Made by a program: the position numbers and the translations under genes
Shown: positions 16,349-25,586 of the stretch, one piece after another
Numbering within the stretch: position 1 is the stretch's first letter
Layout: every line of letters starts with the position of its first letter
The notes under the pieces: model-generated
Databases searched by the model: none
What the model was told of the DNA's origin: nothing
The model's input: only the letters and a program-made list of their open reading frames with translations
Origin: Roseivirga sp. E12
GTDB taxonomy: Bacteria; Bacteroidota; Bacteroidia; Cytophagales; Cyclobacteriaceae
Assembly: GCF_017592825.1 (NCBI RefSeq)
Contig: NZ_JAGFMD010000001.1
Coordinates: 682,001 to 746,000 of the forward strand
Length of the DNA stretch: 64,000 nt
Reading direction: 5' to 3'

Positions 16349-18212
16349 GCGCACAATACTAATCGTCACCTCTGTTCTGTTCATTCAACTTGCTTCCATA
16401 AATGGGCAGATTGACAGAAAGTTCATCAGCAATTCCGTAATGAAAGTAATTGTTGACTATGGTAATGGCGAAGAAACGGCTACAGGGTTTCTATGGAAAG
16501 ATAAAACCACACTTGTCACCTCTTATCATGTCGTAAAAGCAGGGTATAAATCGATCACCATTCAGGATGTTTTTGGTTGGAAAGCAAGAGCAGAAATTTC
16601 AAAAGTGTACAAACCAGCAGATCTCATGCTTTTGGAGATCACATCTACTCCGGGAGATGACTGGGTTCCTTTTACCCAGATTGACCCTTCTGTAGCCGAA
16701 GGAGAAAAGACCAAGGCATATGGCTACAATGGTAGTGCAGCGGGTATTGTACCCATCACACTTGAAAAAACAGATCCAATCCCAGGAGGAACATTATACT
16801 ATGCCATCCCTAAAGAAGATAGAGAAGCCATAAAAGCACTGGGATTCCCAAGTTTAAAATTGCCCATCATGTACCTACTTGGTGGGCTTCTACCAGGGTA
16901 TTCCGGAAGTCCTATTCTTAACAACCAAGGAGAACTTGTTGCCATTGGTGATGGAGGACTAAACAAAGGAACGACAAATTCTAGTTGGGGAATTCCAGTA
17001 GAAAACCTCTCAAAACTCTCCAGTGCCAATTTAGACTTAGCTTCTTCGGGTTCCGGAAGGCTCTTTTCTTCAGGGCAATCTTCTTCAGAAAAGAAGAAGT
17101 CTGAGGAGGCAGAGTTTAGGCTGGAAGGTGGTGAGGACTTCTTTTATACCAAAACGGTAAAGCTGATTGACATTCTCGAGAATTCAGATGATCCTCAAAT
17201 GCTGCGGGGTATCCTCGGAGCTTACGAGGATTTTGGCTTTGATCTTGAAGGAATTGAGTTCGAAGTCTACCAAGAAGTAACGTCTAACTATGTAATTGTT
17301 ATTCCCAGAGGATCAAAAATTGAAACCAAGGGTAATTACTTTGAAATCACAGCTTTTGATCAGAACCTATGGGCGACTTTCACGCCTCGAGGGCTTGTGA
17401 AAAATTCACTTAACGAATTTGCTGAATGGACCATGACCACATCCAATGAAAAGGTAGATAATCAACCTTTCTCTAAGGAAGAGTTCCAAACCACCTCTGA
17501 TGGAATTATGCGTATGGTTCAATTCCTTGAATACAATTCCGAAACAAACACGCTAGATAAGCTTTGGGCAAAAAAGGGACTCAAAGTCCATGATAATACC
17601 GCGTTCATTCAAGCAAGAACATGGTTGAAGGACGTTGATGCAGAAGAGTTTATAGCCTGCTATACATCGGAGTCTGGTTCAGAGTGTAATACCAAAGTCA
17701 AAGAAAGAGTTAAGGTGGCGGTTATCATGAACATTATGATGAACCTAATGACCATTGCCAATACTCAAGTGCTCTACATTGAACCTTTGCGTGAGGTTTA
17801 TTGGGAAGAACAAGACAATCTGCATGTCTCCTTTCCAGAATCGTTGACAATTACTGAGGTTTCTAATTCGAAGCTAAAAGCAAGTACCCCAGAATTCAAT
17901 ATGTCTCTTTCCGCAGAAGAACTTGAAGAAGCAAACAACTTTAATTCTCTTTCAAGTTTTATGGATGCCTGGGCAGGTGCATTGCCACAATGGAAAGTGA
18001 TCGAAGAAAGTGTGTCTGATGATATACAGAAAGTAAATGGCTTTAATGCAGTTTTCGGGTTTTATGAAACTGATCAGGAAGGGCTAAATGCCTTGCTATT
18101 TACGGCCTACAAGCCCGAAGCACCTAGAACAAGGTATAACTGGATTGTGATATTCGAAGATGATAAATTCGACACGGTAAATGAGATGATAAAGAAATTT
18201 GGAAGAAAGTAA
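16338..18212 (+). CDS. Exported trypsin-like serine protease with long unknown C-terminus
   Basis: A 624-residue protein with a Sec signal peptide ending near INGQ (residues 21-24) and an N-terminal chymotrypsin-fold protease domain. The triad is visible: His64 in TSYHVV, Asp95 in ADLMLLE and Ser189 in GYSGSP. A GNGEETATGFLW strand precedes the His, as in HtrA/DegP-like enzymes, but no PDZ domain follows. Instead, ~360 residues after about 260 show no family I can name, with a hydrophobic Met-rich stretch (VAVIMNIMMNLMTIA) around residue 460. The gene overlaps the upstream membrane-protein gene by 11 bp. Probably a periplasmic protease; substrate unknown. Confidence 0.88.
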   Translation: MINKRTILIVTSVLFIQLASINGQIDRKFISNSVMKVIVDYGNGEETATGFLWKDKTTLVTSYHVVKAGYKSITIQDVFGWKARAEISKVYKPADLMLLEITSTPGDDWVPFTQIDPSVAEGEKTKAYGYNGSAAGIVPITLEKTDPIPGGTLYYAIPKEDREAIKALGFPSLKLPIMYLLGGLLPGYSGSPILNNQGELVAIGDGGLNKGTTNSSWGIPVENLSKLSSANLDLASSGSGRLFSSGQSSSEKKKSEEAEFRLEGGEDFFYTKTVKLIDILENSDDPQMLRGILGAYEDFGFDLEGIEFEVYQEVTSNYVIVIPRGSKIETKGNYFEITAFDQNLWATFTPRGLVKNSLNEFAEWTMTTSNEKVDNQPFSKEEFQTTSDGIMRMVQFLEYNSETNTLDKLWAKKGLKVHDNTAFIQARTWLKDVDAEEFIACYTSESGSECNTKVKERVKVAVIMNIMMNLMTIANTQVLYIEPLREVYWEEQDNLHVSFPESLTITEVSNSKLKASTPEFNMSLSAEELEEANNFNSLSSFMDAWAGALPQWKVIEESVSDDIQKVNGFNAVFGFYETDQEGLNALLFTAYKPEAPRTRYNWIVIFEDDKFDTVNEMIKKFGRK

Positions 18213-18222
18213 GCTGAAATGG

Positions 18223-18642
18223 CTAAATGGCGAGCCAAAAAATGATATCGACCCTTCGATTTCTTCTTCTTCCTTGCCAAGTCCTGTTGTCATGGATGGG
18301 GTTAAAAAGGCCGAAGTCTCTTTTTTCAATGACTTCCTTCTTTACTTTTTCATTTAATATAAGCTCTTCTATCACTGAGTCGCTACGCATTTCGCTTAAC
18401 CATTCGTTGTATTCTTTACCTCCTATATTATCGGTATGACTATGCACAGTAATAACGAAATTATGTATGTTCGGAATTGAATCTAAAACGTATTGTAGTC
18501 TTTCCGATTGGCGCGCACTAACATAGAAGCTTCCACCTCCAAAATATATACTTTGAACAAAAGAGGGTTCACCAGATGATTGGGCAGTTCCCTCGAAAGA
18601 GGTTAGCATTGAAAAGCCAATAAGAAGGATAAACAAGCGCAT
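18223..18642 (-). CDS. Small exported OmpA-like domain protein
   Basis: A 139-residue protein with a signal peptide (LFILLIGFSMLTSFEGTAQ) and a lone OmpA C-terminal domain. The peptidoglycan-binding features are the strand FVITVHSHTDNIG, then EYNEWLSEMRSDSV and the basic end RRRNRRVDIIF. Such domains bind meso-diaminopimelate in peptidoglycan from the periplasm. It lacks the beta-barrel of true OmpA and any lipobox, and at 139 residues is nearly minimal. It converges on the protease gene with only 10 bp between the stops. Confidence 0.85.
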   Translation of the reverse strand: MRLFILLIGFSMLTSFEGTAQSSGEPSFVQSIYFGGGSFYVSARQSERLQYVLDSIPNIHNFVITVHSHTDNIGGKEYNEWLSEMRSDSVIEELILNEKVKKEVIEKRDFGLFNPIHDNRTWQGRRRNRRVDIIFWLAI

Positions 18643-18737
18643 CTGGACTTAATTTACATGTTTACAACGAATTATGAATTCTACAGTTCTGTAAAAATTG
18701 AATTTAGGGCTACATTTTTTATAAATGGAATAGAGCT

Positions 18738-19232
18738 ATGCATTCTAAAAAACTAATTATCGTAATGGGAATTACCGGTTCTGGTAAATCCACTGTGGGG
18801 AAAGCACTGTCAGAAAAATTGGGAGTCCCATTCCTAGATGCAGACGACTTTCATCCGCAAGAAAACATTAAGAAAATGTCCAGATCCATTCCTTTGAACG
18901 ATGATGACCGTTGGCCCTGGCTTGGAGCGATTGTTGAATATGTCTTACAAGCACATCGAAAAGAATTCGTTTTGGCCTGTTCAGCTTTGAAACAGTCATA
19001 TAGAGATTACTTAGGACAGCGGCTCGATAACCAGTATTTGTTTTTAGATCTTAGTCAGGACGAAGCAGAAAGAAGGTTAAGCGAACGATCAAGTCATTTT
19101 ATGCCCCAGGCTCTAGTGAAATCACAGTTGACTACGCTTGAACCACCTTCAGGCGCCCTCAATCTAGGTGCAACGCTTAGCATTGATGAAATCGTGAAAG
19201 AAGCACAATCCCATTTCGCAGATTTCATATAA
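18738..19232 (+). CDS. gntK: Gluconokinase
   Basis: A 164-residue cytosolic kinase of the GntK type that phosphorylates gluconate to 6-phosphogluconate with ATP. The P-loop GITGSGKS occupies residues 11-18; FLDADDFHPQENIKKMSRSIPLNDDDRWPWL is the family signature (written here in part: DADDFHP and DDDRWPWL), and CSALKQSYRDYLG follows. Length is normal. The permease gene begins 34 bp downstream on the same strand, giving a gluconate uptake and activation unit next to gnd, whose substrate this enzyme makes. Confidence 0.95.
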   Translation: MHSKKLIIVMGITGSGKSTVGKALSEKLGVPFLDADDFHPQENIKKMSRSIPLNDDDRWPWLGAIVEYVLQAHRKEFVLACSALKQSYRDYLGQRLDNQYLFLDLSQDEAERRLSERSSHFMPQALVKSQLTTLEPPSGALNLGATLSIDEIVKEAQSHFADFI

Positions 19233-19266
19233 TTCAGTAGCTTCTGCCGGAATTTGAAACGCGCTT

Positions 19267-20610
19267 ATGAATGAACTTCAACTCATCTTTGCAATCCTCT
19301 CAGGCATTGCATTATTACTAACACTGATCATTAAGTTCAAATTGAATGCCTTCCTCAGCTTGCTCCTTGCAAGTATCTGGGTTGGACTAGTCGGAGGTTT
19401 GTCTGGCGAAGTAGTTATTGAATCTATCACTACTGGCATGGGTAGTACCCTAGCTTTCATTGCTACAATTGTTGGTCTTGGTGCCATTTTCGGAGCGCTC
19501 CTTGAACATTCTGGAGGTGCCCAAGCATTAGCAAAATTCCTGCTTAAGAAGGGTGGTGAGGCAAAATCCAGACTAGCACTGATGCTCACTGGATTCTTGG
19601 TGTCCATTCCAGTTTTCTTTGATGTGGGTATCATTATTCTATTCCCAATAGTGAAATCTTTAGCCAAGAAAAGTGGTAAGAATGTCCTTCACTATGCCCT
19701 TCCCCTGCTCACTGGACTTGCTGTCACCCATAGTTTCATTCCTCCAACACCGGGTCCAGCCGCAGTAGCAAATATTTTAGGAGTTGATCTAGGCTATGCC
19801 ATCGTGGTTGGTCTGTTCATTGGCTTACCTACCGCGATATTTTGTGGACTTTTTCTGAGCAAGTTGGTGACTCCGCAGGAGGTAAATACGATTGAGACAG
19901 CAGAATCCACAGACATCGAATTTGATCCAAAACTAGTCAAAACCATCTTCACAGTATTAGGGCTTCCGATTGCCCTTATTCTAGTTGGTTCCTTACTCAA
20001 TACATTAGCTGGAGAAGGCATTATTGAAAATGGCATTCTCATTGAAGTATTTGCTTTTATTGGACACCCATTTGTATCTCTTACCATCGGTACATTGATG
20101 GCTTTGTACTATCTGGGTACAAAGCGGGGGGCTACAAAGGAAGAGCTTTTTGATCTGGCCAACCGTTCCCTTGGCCCAGCTGGTTCTATTATTCTAATCA
20201 CTGGTGCTGGTGGTGTTTTAAAGCAAATGATGATTAATACAGGTATTGGTGATATGATTGGCAATGCCATGGAATCTGGCACTGTATCACTTGTTTTACT
20301 GGCCTACCTAGTGTCAGTACTTGTGAGAATTATGCAGGGCTCAGCTACCGTAGCCATGCTTACAGCAGCAGGTATAGTCGCGGCAGTCATACCTGGAATG
20401 GACTTGACTATGCTCGACAAAACTTTGATTATGATGGCTGTTGCGGCAGGTTCCGTTGTTCTATCTCATGTAAACGATAGTGGATTCTGGTTAGTCAATC
20501 GGTACTTAGACCATAGTGTTCAACAAACACTAAGATCATGGACCATCCAATCCAGTATGATTTCGTTATTCAGTTTTGTATTGATCTTTATAGCCTACCA
20601 GATTCTTTGA
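19267..20610 (+). CDS. Gluconate:H+ symporter, GntP family
   Basis: A 447-residue inner-membrane carrier with about 12-14 hydrophobic segments. Family signs are SIPVFFDVGIIILFPIVKSL, the HSFIPPTPGPAAVANILGVD loop and the late GSATVAMLTAAGI and SHVNDSGFW motifs, all characteristic of GntP/GntT permeases. It follows gntK, so gluconate is the likely substrate, though relatives carry fructuronate or other hydroxy acids. Its TGA stop is directly adjacent to the stop of the convergent gnd gene with no spacer. Confidence 0.95.
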   Translation: MNELQLIFAILSGIALLLTLIIKFKLNAFLSLLLASIWVGLVGGLSGEVVIESITTGMGSTLAFIATIVGLGAIFGALLEHSGGAQALAKFLLKKGGEAKSRLALMLTGFLVSIPVFFDVGIIILFPIVKSLAKKSGKNVLHYALPLLTGLAVTHSFIPPTPGPAAVANILGVDLGYAIVVGLFIGLPTAIFCGLFLSKLVTPQEVNTIETAESTDIEFDPKLVKTIFTVLGLPIALILVGSLLNTLAGEGIIENGILIEVFAFIGHPFVSLTIGTLMALYYLGTKRGATKEELFDLANRSLGPAGSIILITGAGGVLKQMMINTGIGDMIGNAMESGTVSLVLLAYLVSVLVRIMQGSATVAMLTAAGIVAAVIPGMDLTMLDKTLIMMAVAAGSVVLSHVNDSGFWLVNRYLDHSVQQTLRSWTIQSSMISLFSFVLIFIAYQIL

Positions 20611-22005
20611 TTACCACTCTGTGTGAAAGATGCCTTCGCGATCTGTACGCTCATAAGTGTGTGAGCCAAAGTGATCTCTCTGTGCTTGCACCAGATTCAT
20701 TGGCAGCCTACCAGATTTAAAAGCATTGAAGTAGTTAAGGCCTGCACTCATTGCCGAAAGCGGAATACCAGCATTTAGGCCAGAAGAAACAACTTTGGAC
20801 GTACTCCCAACAAGAGGTTTGATCTCATCTGCAAATTCTCCATCAAGTAGCAGGTTCTGGAGCTTAGCATTACGACTAAATGCTTTTCGCATTTTTTCTA
20901 ACAATCCAGACCTTATAATACAGCCGCCTCTCCAAATCTTTGAGATTACCTCTAAGTCCAGTTCATAACCATATTCTTCTGAAGCCGCAGCGAGTTGTTG
21001 CATGCCTTGTGCATAAGCCATGATAAAATTAAAGTACAAAGCCTCTTCTACCTGTTCGACAGTAGCATCACTATTAGTTGAACCAGCTCCATAGATACTT
21101 TCGGCTTCCTCTCTCATACCTTTAAGTGATGAGATCTCACGCATACTGACCGACACATCAACTGTGGGGATTGGAATACCCAAATCCATAGCATTTTGAG
21201 AGGTCCACTTACCGGTACCTTTTTGTTTTCCTTTGTCCAGAATTACATCTACCAAATCGGCACTTGTCAGTGTATCTTTCTGGGCAAAAATTTCAGAAGT
21301 TATTTCAATTAGGAACGACTGAAGCCTACCGGCATTCCATTGAGTGAATGTCTCTTGTAGTTGATCGTTAGACAAGCCAAGTCCTCTTTTCATCAGGTCA
21401 TAAGCCTCAGCGATCAATTGCATCATGCCATACTCGATACCATTGTGTACCATTTTGACATAATTGCCTGCAGATCCATTACCCAAATGTGCCACGCAAG
21501 GCTCTCCATTTACCTTGGCTGAAGCAGCTTCGAAAATCGGTTTAATGTGCTGATAAGCCTCTTTATCGCCACCAGGCATAATACTTGGCCCCTTTCTGGC
21601 TCCTTTGGCACCACCAGAAACACCGGCACCAAAAAAGTGAATATTGTCTCTGGAAAGCTCTTCAAAACGCCTGTTGGTATCTGTATAGAATGAATTACCA
21701 CCATCTATGATAATGTCACCTTCGGATAAGTGAGGCTTTAAATCATTAATAACAGCATCCACTGGTTTTCCAGCAGGTACCAAAAGCATAATTTTTCTTG
21801 GCGGTGCTAGCTTCTCAATGAATTCCAGTTTGTCTTGAGTTGCATGCACGACTCTGCCCTCACCTTCGGTCAAAAGAGACTCGACTTTCTCTGTATCAAG
21901 GTCCAGGCCGATGGCAGAGAAGTTGTTATCTGCTACATTGAGAATGAAGTTCCTTCCCATAACACCTAAACCCACTAAACCGAAGTCGTATTTTATCTCT
22001 GTCAT
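20611..22005 (-). CDS. gnd: 6-phosphogluconate dehydrogenase, decarboxylating
   Basis: A 464-residue enzyme oxidising 6-phosphogluconate to ribulose-5-phosphate and CO2 with formation of NADPH. The dinucleotide motif is GLGVMGRNF near residues 11-19; SGGAKGARKGPSIMPGG and NYVKMVHNGIEYGMMQL hold the catalytic Lys and substrate-binding residues; the C-terminal SHTYERTDREGIFHTEW is typical. Length matches the long dimeric form. The gene is divergent from zwf and convergent with the gluconate permease gene. It serves both the gluconate route and the oxidative pentose phosphate pathway, and the divergent zwf-gnd arrangement suggests shared control through the dyad between them. Confidence 0.96.
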   Translation of the reverse strand: MTEIKYDFGLVGLGVMGRNFILNVADNNFSAIGLDLDTEKVESLLTEGEGRVVHATQDKLEFIEKLAPPRKIMLLVPAGKPVDAVINDLKPHLSEGDIIIDGGNSFYTDTNRRFEELSRDNIHFFGAGVSGGAKGARKGPSIMPGGDKEAYQHIKPIFEAASAKVNGEPCVAHLGNGSAGNYVKMVHNGIEYGMMQLIAEAYDLMKRGLGLSNDQLQETFTQWNAGRLQSFLIEITSEIFAQKDTLTSADLVDVILDKGKQKGTGKWTSQNAMDLGIPIPTVDVSVSMREISSLKGMREEAESIYGAGSTNSDATVEQVEEALYFNFIMAYAQGMQQLAAASEEYGYELDLEVISKIWRGGCIIRSGLLEKMRKAFSRNAKLQNLLLDGEFADEIKPLVGSTSKVVSSGLNAGIPLSAMSAGLNYFNAFKSGRLPMNLVQAQRDHFGSHTYERTDREGIFHTEW

Positions 22006-22067
22006 TGTCTAAATTTCTTATGAAATAACCGTTTTAGGAAGAATTAGAAAGTCGTTTAAATTTAATT

Positions 22068-22103
22068 CCACCAATAAGGACTGTAGACTTCTATCATTGG
22101 TGG
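22068..22103. promoter_or_regulatory. Inverted repeat between gnd and zwf
   Basis: CCACCAAT and ATTGGTGG form a perfect 8 bp dyad separated by 20 bases, in the 185 bp region between two divergent metabolic genes. Two complete helical turns plus between half-sites would suit a dimeric or tetrameric repressor; the binding protein is unknown. Confidence 0.45.
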
Positions 22104-22190
22104 TCATTCGCTAGTTTTGGGAACTATTCGAAGCCAAACAGATTTAAGCCTGTACAAAGAAAGCAAGCTAGACCGACCGAAAAAAAATAA

Positions 22191-23720
22191 ATGAAAAAAA
22201 CTGACAATCAAGTCCTCGTCATCTTTGGAGCTTCGGGCGACTTGACAGAGCGAAAGCTCATTCCTGCAGTCTTTAACTTATACTGTGGAGGCTTTTTACC
22301 AGAGTGTTATGCAGTAATAGGTGTCAGCCGTTCGGAATACTCAGATGAAGATTACCGTGACAAAGTCGTTTTTAACAACGAGCATCTAATCAATAAAGCT
22401 TCCGCCACGCCAGAGACCCTTAAAGGATTCGCTGACCTTGTTTATTATCAATCAGTAGATACAAAAAACATTGAAGCCTACGGTAAACTAAAAAGCCGAC
22501 TTGATTTACTTGATGAACAAAATGCAACCTGCAACAACCATATCTTTTATCTGGCTACACCTCCTAGCCTGTATGAAACGATCGCCCAAGGCCTAGGTGA
22601 TGTCGGTTTGAATAGTGAGACCACAGGCTGGAGTAGGCTGATAGTAGAGAAACCCTTTGGATATAACCTGAACTCGGCTAAAAAATTAAATAAGGAGTTA
22701 CTAAAGCACTTTTCCGAAGATCAGATTTATCGAATCGACCATTACCTCGGAAAAGAGACTGTGCAAAACATGTTTGTAACGCGATTTGCAAATAGCATTT
22801 TCGAGCCGCTTTGGAACAGAAACTATATTCACCGAATTGAAGTCACCGCTGCGGAGCACGTTGGTGTTGAAAAGCGTGGCGGCTATTATGATTCATCAGG
22901 AGCTTTAAGAGATATGATACAAAACCATCTCTTTCAGTTAGTTGCACTCATTGCAATGGAACCACCTGTGAGGTCAGATGCCGAATCTATTCGAAATGAA
23001 AAACTTAAGGTATTCCAAAGCCTGCGACCTTACTCCGATGAAGATATCAAAGAGAATGTAATTCGCGGGCAGTACATGAATTCAACTGTAAGAGGAGAAG
23101 CTGTACCGGGTTACCGAGAAGAAGAAGATGTAAGCGAGCAGTCAAAAACAGAAACCTATGTGGCGATGAAGTTCTTCATAGATAATTGGAGATGGGCTGG
23201 CGTACCTTTCTATATCAGAACAGGAAAGAGAATGCCTACCCGCGTTACAGAAGTTGTCATACATTTCAAACCCAACCATCATCACCTGTTTGTCAATGAT
23301 TCCAAGCTGGCCAATCAACAGAATGTACTAGTCCTGAGAATTCAGCCTAATGAAGGAATTCTATTGAAATTTGACATGAAGATCCCTGGGGCTGGTTTTA
23401 AGACTGAGCAAGTAAATATGGACTTTCATTACGATGAACTTACTAATGTTTATGTGCCAGATGCTTATGAAAGACTCATTCTTGATTGTATGCAAGGTGA
23501 TACAACGCTCTATGCCAGAGGCGATAGTACCGAAGCTGCATGGGAGTTTATTGACCCTATTCTCAAGGCTTGGGAGCAGCAAGAAGATATCCCGGTTTTT
23601 GGTTACCCAGCAGGAACCTGGGGACCGGAACATGCGGACAAACTAATTGAAGGAGATAATATGAACTGGAGATATCCTTGCTCCAACCTAACTGATGACG
23701 GAAACTACTGCGAACTGTAG
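22191..23720 (+). CDS. zwf: Glucose-6-phosphate dehydrogenase
   Basis: A 509-residue cytosolic enzyme oxidising glucose-6-phosphate to 6-phosphogluconolactone. The dinucleotide site is FGASGDLTERK at residues 12-22, the substrate-binding signature RIDHYLGKE lies at 181-189, and YIRTGKRMP and NMDFHYDEL follow as in the family. Length is standard. pgl begins one base after the TAG stop, so product hydrolysis is coupled. No cofactor preference can be read with confidence. Confidence 0.97.
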   Translation: MKKTDNQVLVIFGASGDLTERKLIPAVFNLYCGGFLPECYAVIGVSRSEYSDEDYRDKVVFNNEHLINKASATPETLKGFADLVYYQSVDTKNIEAYGKLKSRLDLLDEQNATCNNHIFYLATPPSLYETIAQGLGDVGLNSETTGWSRLIVEKPFGYNLNSAKKLNKELLKHFSEDQIYRIDHYLGKETVQNMFVTRFANSIFEPLWNRNYIHRIEVTAAEHVGVEKRGGYYDSSGALRDMIQNHLFQLVALIAMEPPVRSDAESIRNEKLKVFQSLRPYSDEDIKENVIRGQYMNSTVRGEAVPGYREEEDVSEQSKTETYVAMKFFIDNWRWAGVPFYIRTGKRMPTRVTEVVIHFKPNHHHLFVNDSKLANQQNVLVLRIQPNEGILLKFDMKIPGAGFKTEQVNMDFHYDELTNVYVPDAYERLILDCMQGDTTLYARGDSTEAAWEFIDPILKAWEQQEDIPVFGYPAGTWGPEHADKLIEGDNMNWRYPCSNLTDDGNYCEL

Positions 23721-23721
23721 C

Positions 23722-24423
23722 ATGAAAAGAATATTCGATACTCCCAAGGATACAGCAAGAGGTTTTGCTGATCACTTCTTAAAACTTCATAAGGAAAGCG
23801 ACATGTTAAGTATTGCGCTGTCGGGAGGTTCAACACCCAAAATACTTTTCGACCTGCTGGCCGATGAATATCAAGACGAATTCGATTGGAGTAGGATTCA
23901 ACTATACTGGGGAGATGAACGTTGCGTTCCTCCTACTGATGAACAGAGTAACTACAAGATGACAGTCGATCATCTGATATCAAAGATTAATATCCCTGAA
24001 TCTAACGTTCATCGAGTGCTTGGCGAAAACGAATCTGAACAAGAAGCTATTCGATATTCTGAAGAAATCACTTCGAATTTGCCGGCTGCTAATGGATTAC
24101 CTCAATTCGACATAATGCTTTTGGGTTTAGGTGGTGATGGACACACAGCCTCAATATTTCCGCATGAAATGGAACTGCTTCAGGACGAGAGAACCTGCGC
24201 CATAGGTACAAATCCCGATTCGGGCCAAAAGCGTATTACTCTAACAGGACCGATCATCAACAATGCAAAAAGCATTTGTTTTCTTGCAACGGGCAGCGGA
24301 AAAGCAGAAAAGATAGATGAGATATTTAATAAGAGAGATCGCTATTTGGCGTATCCTGCTGCCCACATCTCCCCTGTCGATGGTGAGCTACTCTGGTTTT
24401 TGGATCAAGGTGCAAATCAATAA
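23722..24423 (+). CDS. pgl: 6-phosphogluconolactonase
   Basis: A 233-residue enzyme of the SOL/DevB type that hydrolyses 6-phosphogluconolactone to 6-phosphogluconate. Motifs are LSGGSTPKILFDLL, WGDERCVPPTDEQSNY and LGLGGDGHTASIFP, the last carrying the conserved His of the family. I prefer the ATG at 23722, one base after the zwf stop; an ATG at 23695 inside zwf is in frame and would add nine residues that are not conserved. Cotranscribed with zwf, and together with gnd it completes the oxidative branch. Confidence 0.95.
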   Translation: MKRIFDTPKDTARGFADHFLKLHKESDMLSIALSGGSTPKILFDLLADEYQDEFDWSRIQLYWGDERCVPPTDEQSNYKMTVDHLISKINIPESNVHRVLGENESEQEAIRYSEEITSNLPAANGLPQFDIMLLGLGGDGHTASIFPHEMELLQDERTCAIGTNPDSGQKRITLTGPIINNAKSICFLATGSGKAEKIDEIFNKRDRYLAYPAAHISPVDGELLWFLDQGANQ

Positions 24424-24493
24424 TTGAAACATTAACATATTATGAATTATATATTTTTACATAATTACATATTAACATTTATTAATACATAAA

Positions 24494-24967
24494 ATGAAAT
24501 TATCCGAAGTGAAATCCCAGCTCCAATCAATGGATGCACTCATATTTCAACTACCAAATGGTAATCTAGTACCGTCTCATTTTCACGTAACAGAAGTAGG
24601 CATAGTATCAAAACACTTTATCGATTGTGGCGGTACTATTCGTGATGAGAAAGTGGTTAATTTTCAATTATGGTCATCAGTCGATACAGACCACCGACTC
24701 CACCCTACCAAGCTTCAAGACATAATTTCCCTTTCAGAGAAACTATTGGACATGGGCAACTATGAAGTTGAAGTAGAATACCAAGGACCTGATACCATCT
24801 CCAAATACGGTCTGACAGCAACTGACACCCACTTTGTGCTTTCAAACAAGCAAACAGACTGCCTTGCCCCCGATAAGTGCGGTATTCCTGCCCAAAAGCC
24901 GCGCGTAAAGCTGAAAGATTTACAAATACAGGGCCAGCAGTGCGACCCAAATTCTGGTTGTTGCTAG
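24494..24967 (+). CDS. DUF6428 family protein of an arsenic-type locus
   Basis: A 157-residue soluble protein matching what I know as DUF6428, a small family found in Bacteroidetes beside arsenic-resistance genes. Its function is unestablished. The body is mixed alpha/beta with two conserved-looking segments (PSHFHVTEVG and FVLSNKQTDC), and the C-terminus ends in CDPNSGCC, a cysteine cluster at 150, 156 and 157 that could bind metal or metalloid. The ArsC-like phosphatase gene starts 10 bp downstream. The 70 bp upstream are very A/T-rich with repeated ACATATTA-like words, suitable for a repressor operator, but no arsR lies in the window. Confidence 0.75.
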   Translation: MKLSEVKSQLQSMDALIFQLPNGNLVPSHFHVTEVGIVSKHFIDCGGTIRDEKVVNFQLWSSVDTDHRLHPTKLQDIISLSEKLLDMGNYEVEVEYQGPDTISKYGLTATDTHFVLSNKQTDCLAPDKCGIPAQKPRVKLKDLQIQGQQCDPNSGCC

Positions 24968-24977
24968 GTTCAGAAAC

Positions 24978-25586
24978 ATGTTCCAATCCATCGAGAATTC
25001 ATTAGTCAAAATTCAATCTCTGCGTATTCCGGAGAGTCGGAAAAGTATACTCAATACTTTGAGAGACTACTGTCAGCAACAATTGAATGCTGGCAAGGAG
25101 CTTCAGCTTAATTTCATTTGTACTCATAACTCACGCAGAAGTCAATTTTCACAAGTATGGGCTCAAGTCGCGGCTTATTCTTACGAGATACCGCTCTCCT
25201 CTTTTTCAGGTGGTATAGAGGTAACCGCTTTCAATGAAAGAGCAATTGCCTCTCTAGCTCGATTCGGTTTCGAGATTTCGTCTGATACTAGCCCTAATCC
25301 GCAATACAGCCTATCATTTGCTAACCAGGCACCTCCGATCGCTGCTTTCTCAAAACTGTACGATGACCCTGTAAATCCATCAGAAGACTTTGCGGCAGTC
25401 ATGACCTGTTCTGATGCAGATGAGAACTGCCCATTTATCCCAGGTGCTTCCGCTAGAATACCGCTTCGATATGAAGACCCAAAGGCTTTTGACGATACTT
25501 CTCAAGAAGCCTTAATGTACGATAAGCGTTCTATGCAAATTGCTTCAGAGCTATTTTATGTGTTCAACCACCTGAAAAAGGCTTAA
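24978..25586 (+). CDS. Low-molecular-weight phosphatase / arsenate reductase-like protein
   Basis: A 202-residue cytosolic protein of the low-molecular-weight protein tyrosine phosphatase fold. The P-loop is CTHNSRRS at residues 48-55 (CxxNSxRS as in thioredoxin-coupled ArsC), and VMTCSDADENCPFIPGA carries the distal cysteines that in ArsC take part in disulfide relay. An N-terminal extension of ~40 residues is typical of the Bacteroidetes form. Arsenate reduction to arsenite is the likely reaction, given the DUF6428 partner gene; a protein phosphatase role remains possible. The last bases overlap the convergent LytTR gene by 4 bp. Confidence 0.85.
   Translation: MFQSIENSLVKIQSLRIPESRKSILNTLRDYCQQQLNAGKELQLNFICTHNSRRSQFSQVWAQVAAYSYEIPLSSFSGGIEVTAFNERAIASLARFGFEISSDTSPNPQYSLSFANQAPPIAAFSKLYDDPVNPSEDFAAVMTCSDADENCPFIPGASARIPLRYEDPKAFDDTSQEALMYDKRSMQIASELFYVFNHLKKA

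Noticed and set aside
23695-23721. Earlier start of pgl inside zwf
   Set aside because: The added residues are not family-like, while the ATG at 23722 sits one base after the zwf stop.
24705-24986. 93-residue minus-strand frame opposite the DUF6428 gene
   Set aside because: It is a shadow of a recognisable gene, without start or family support.
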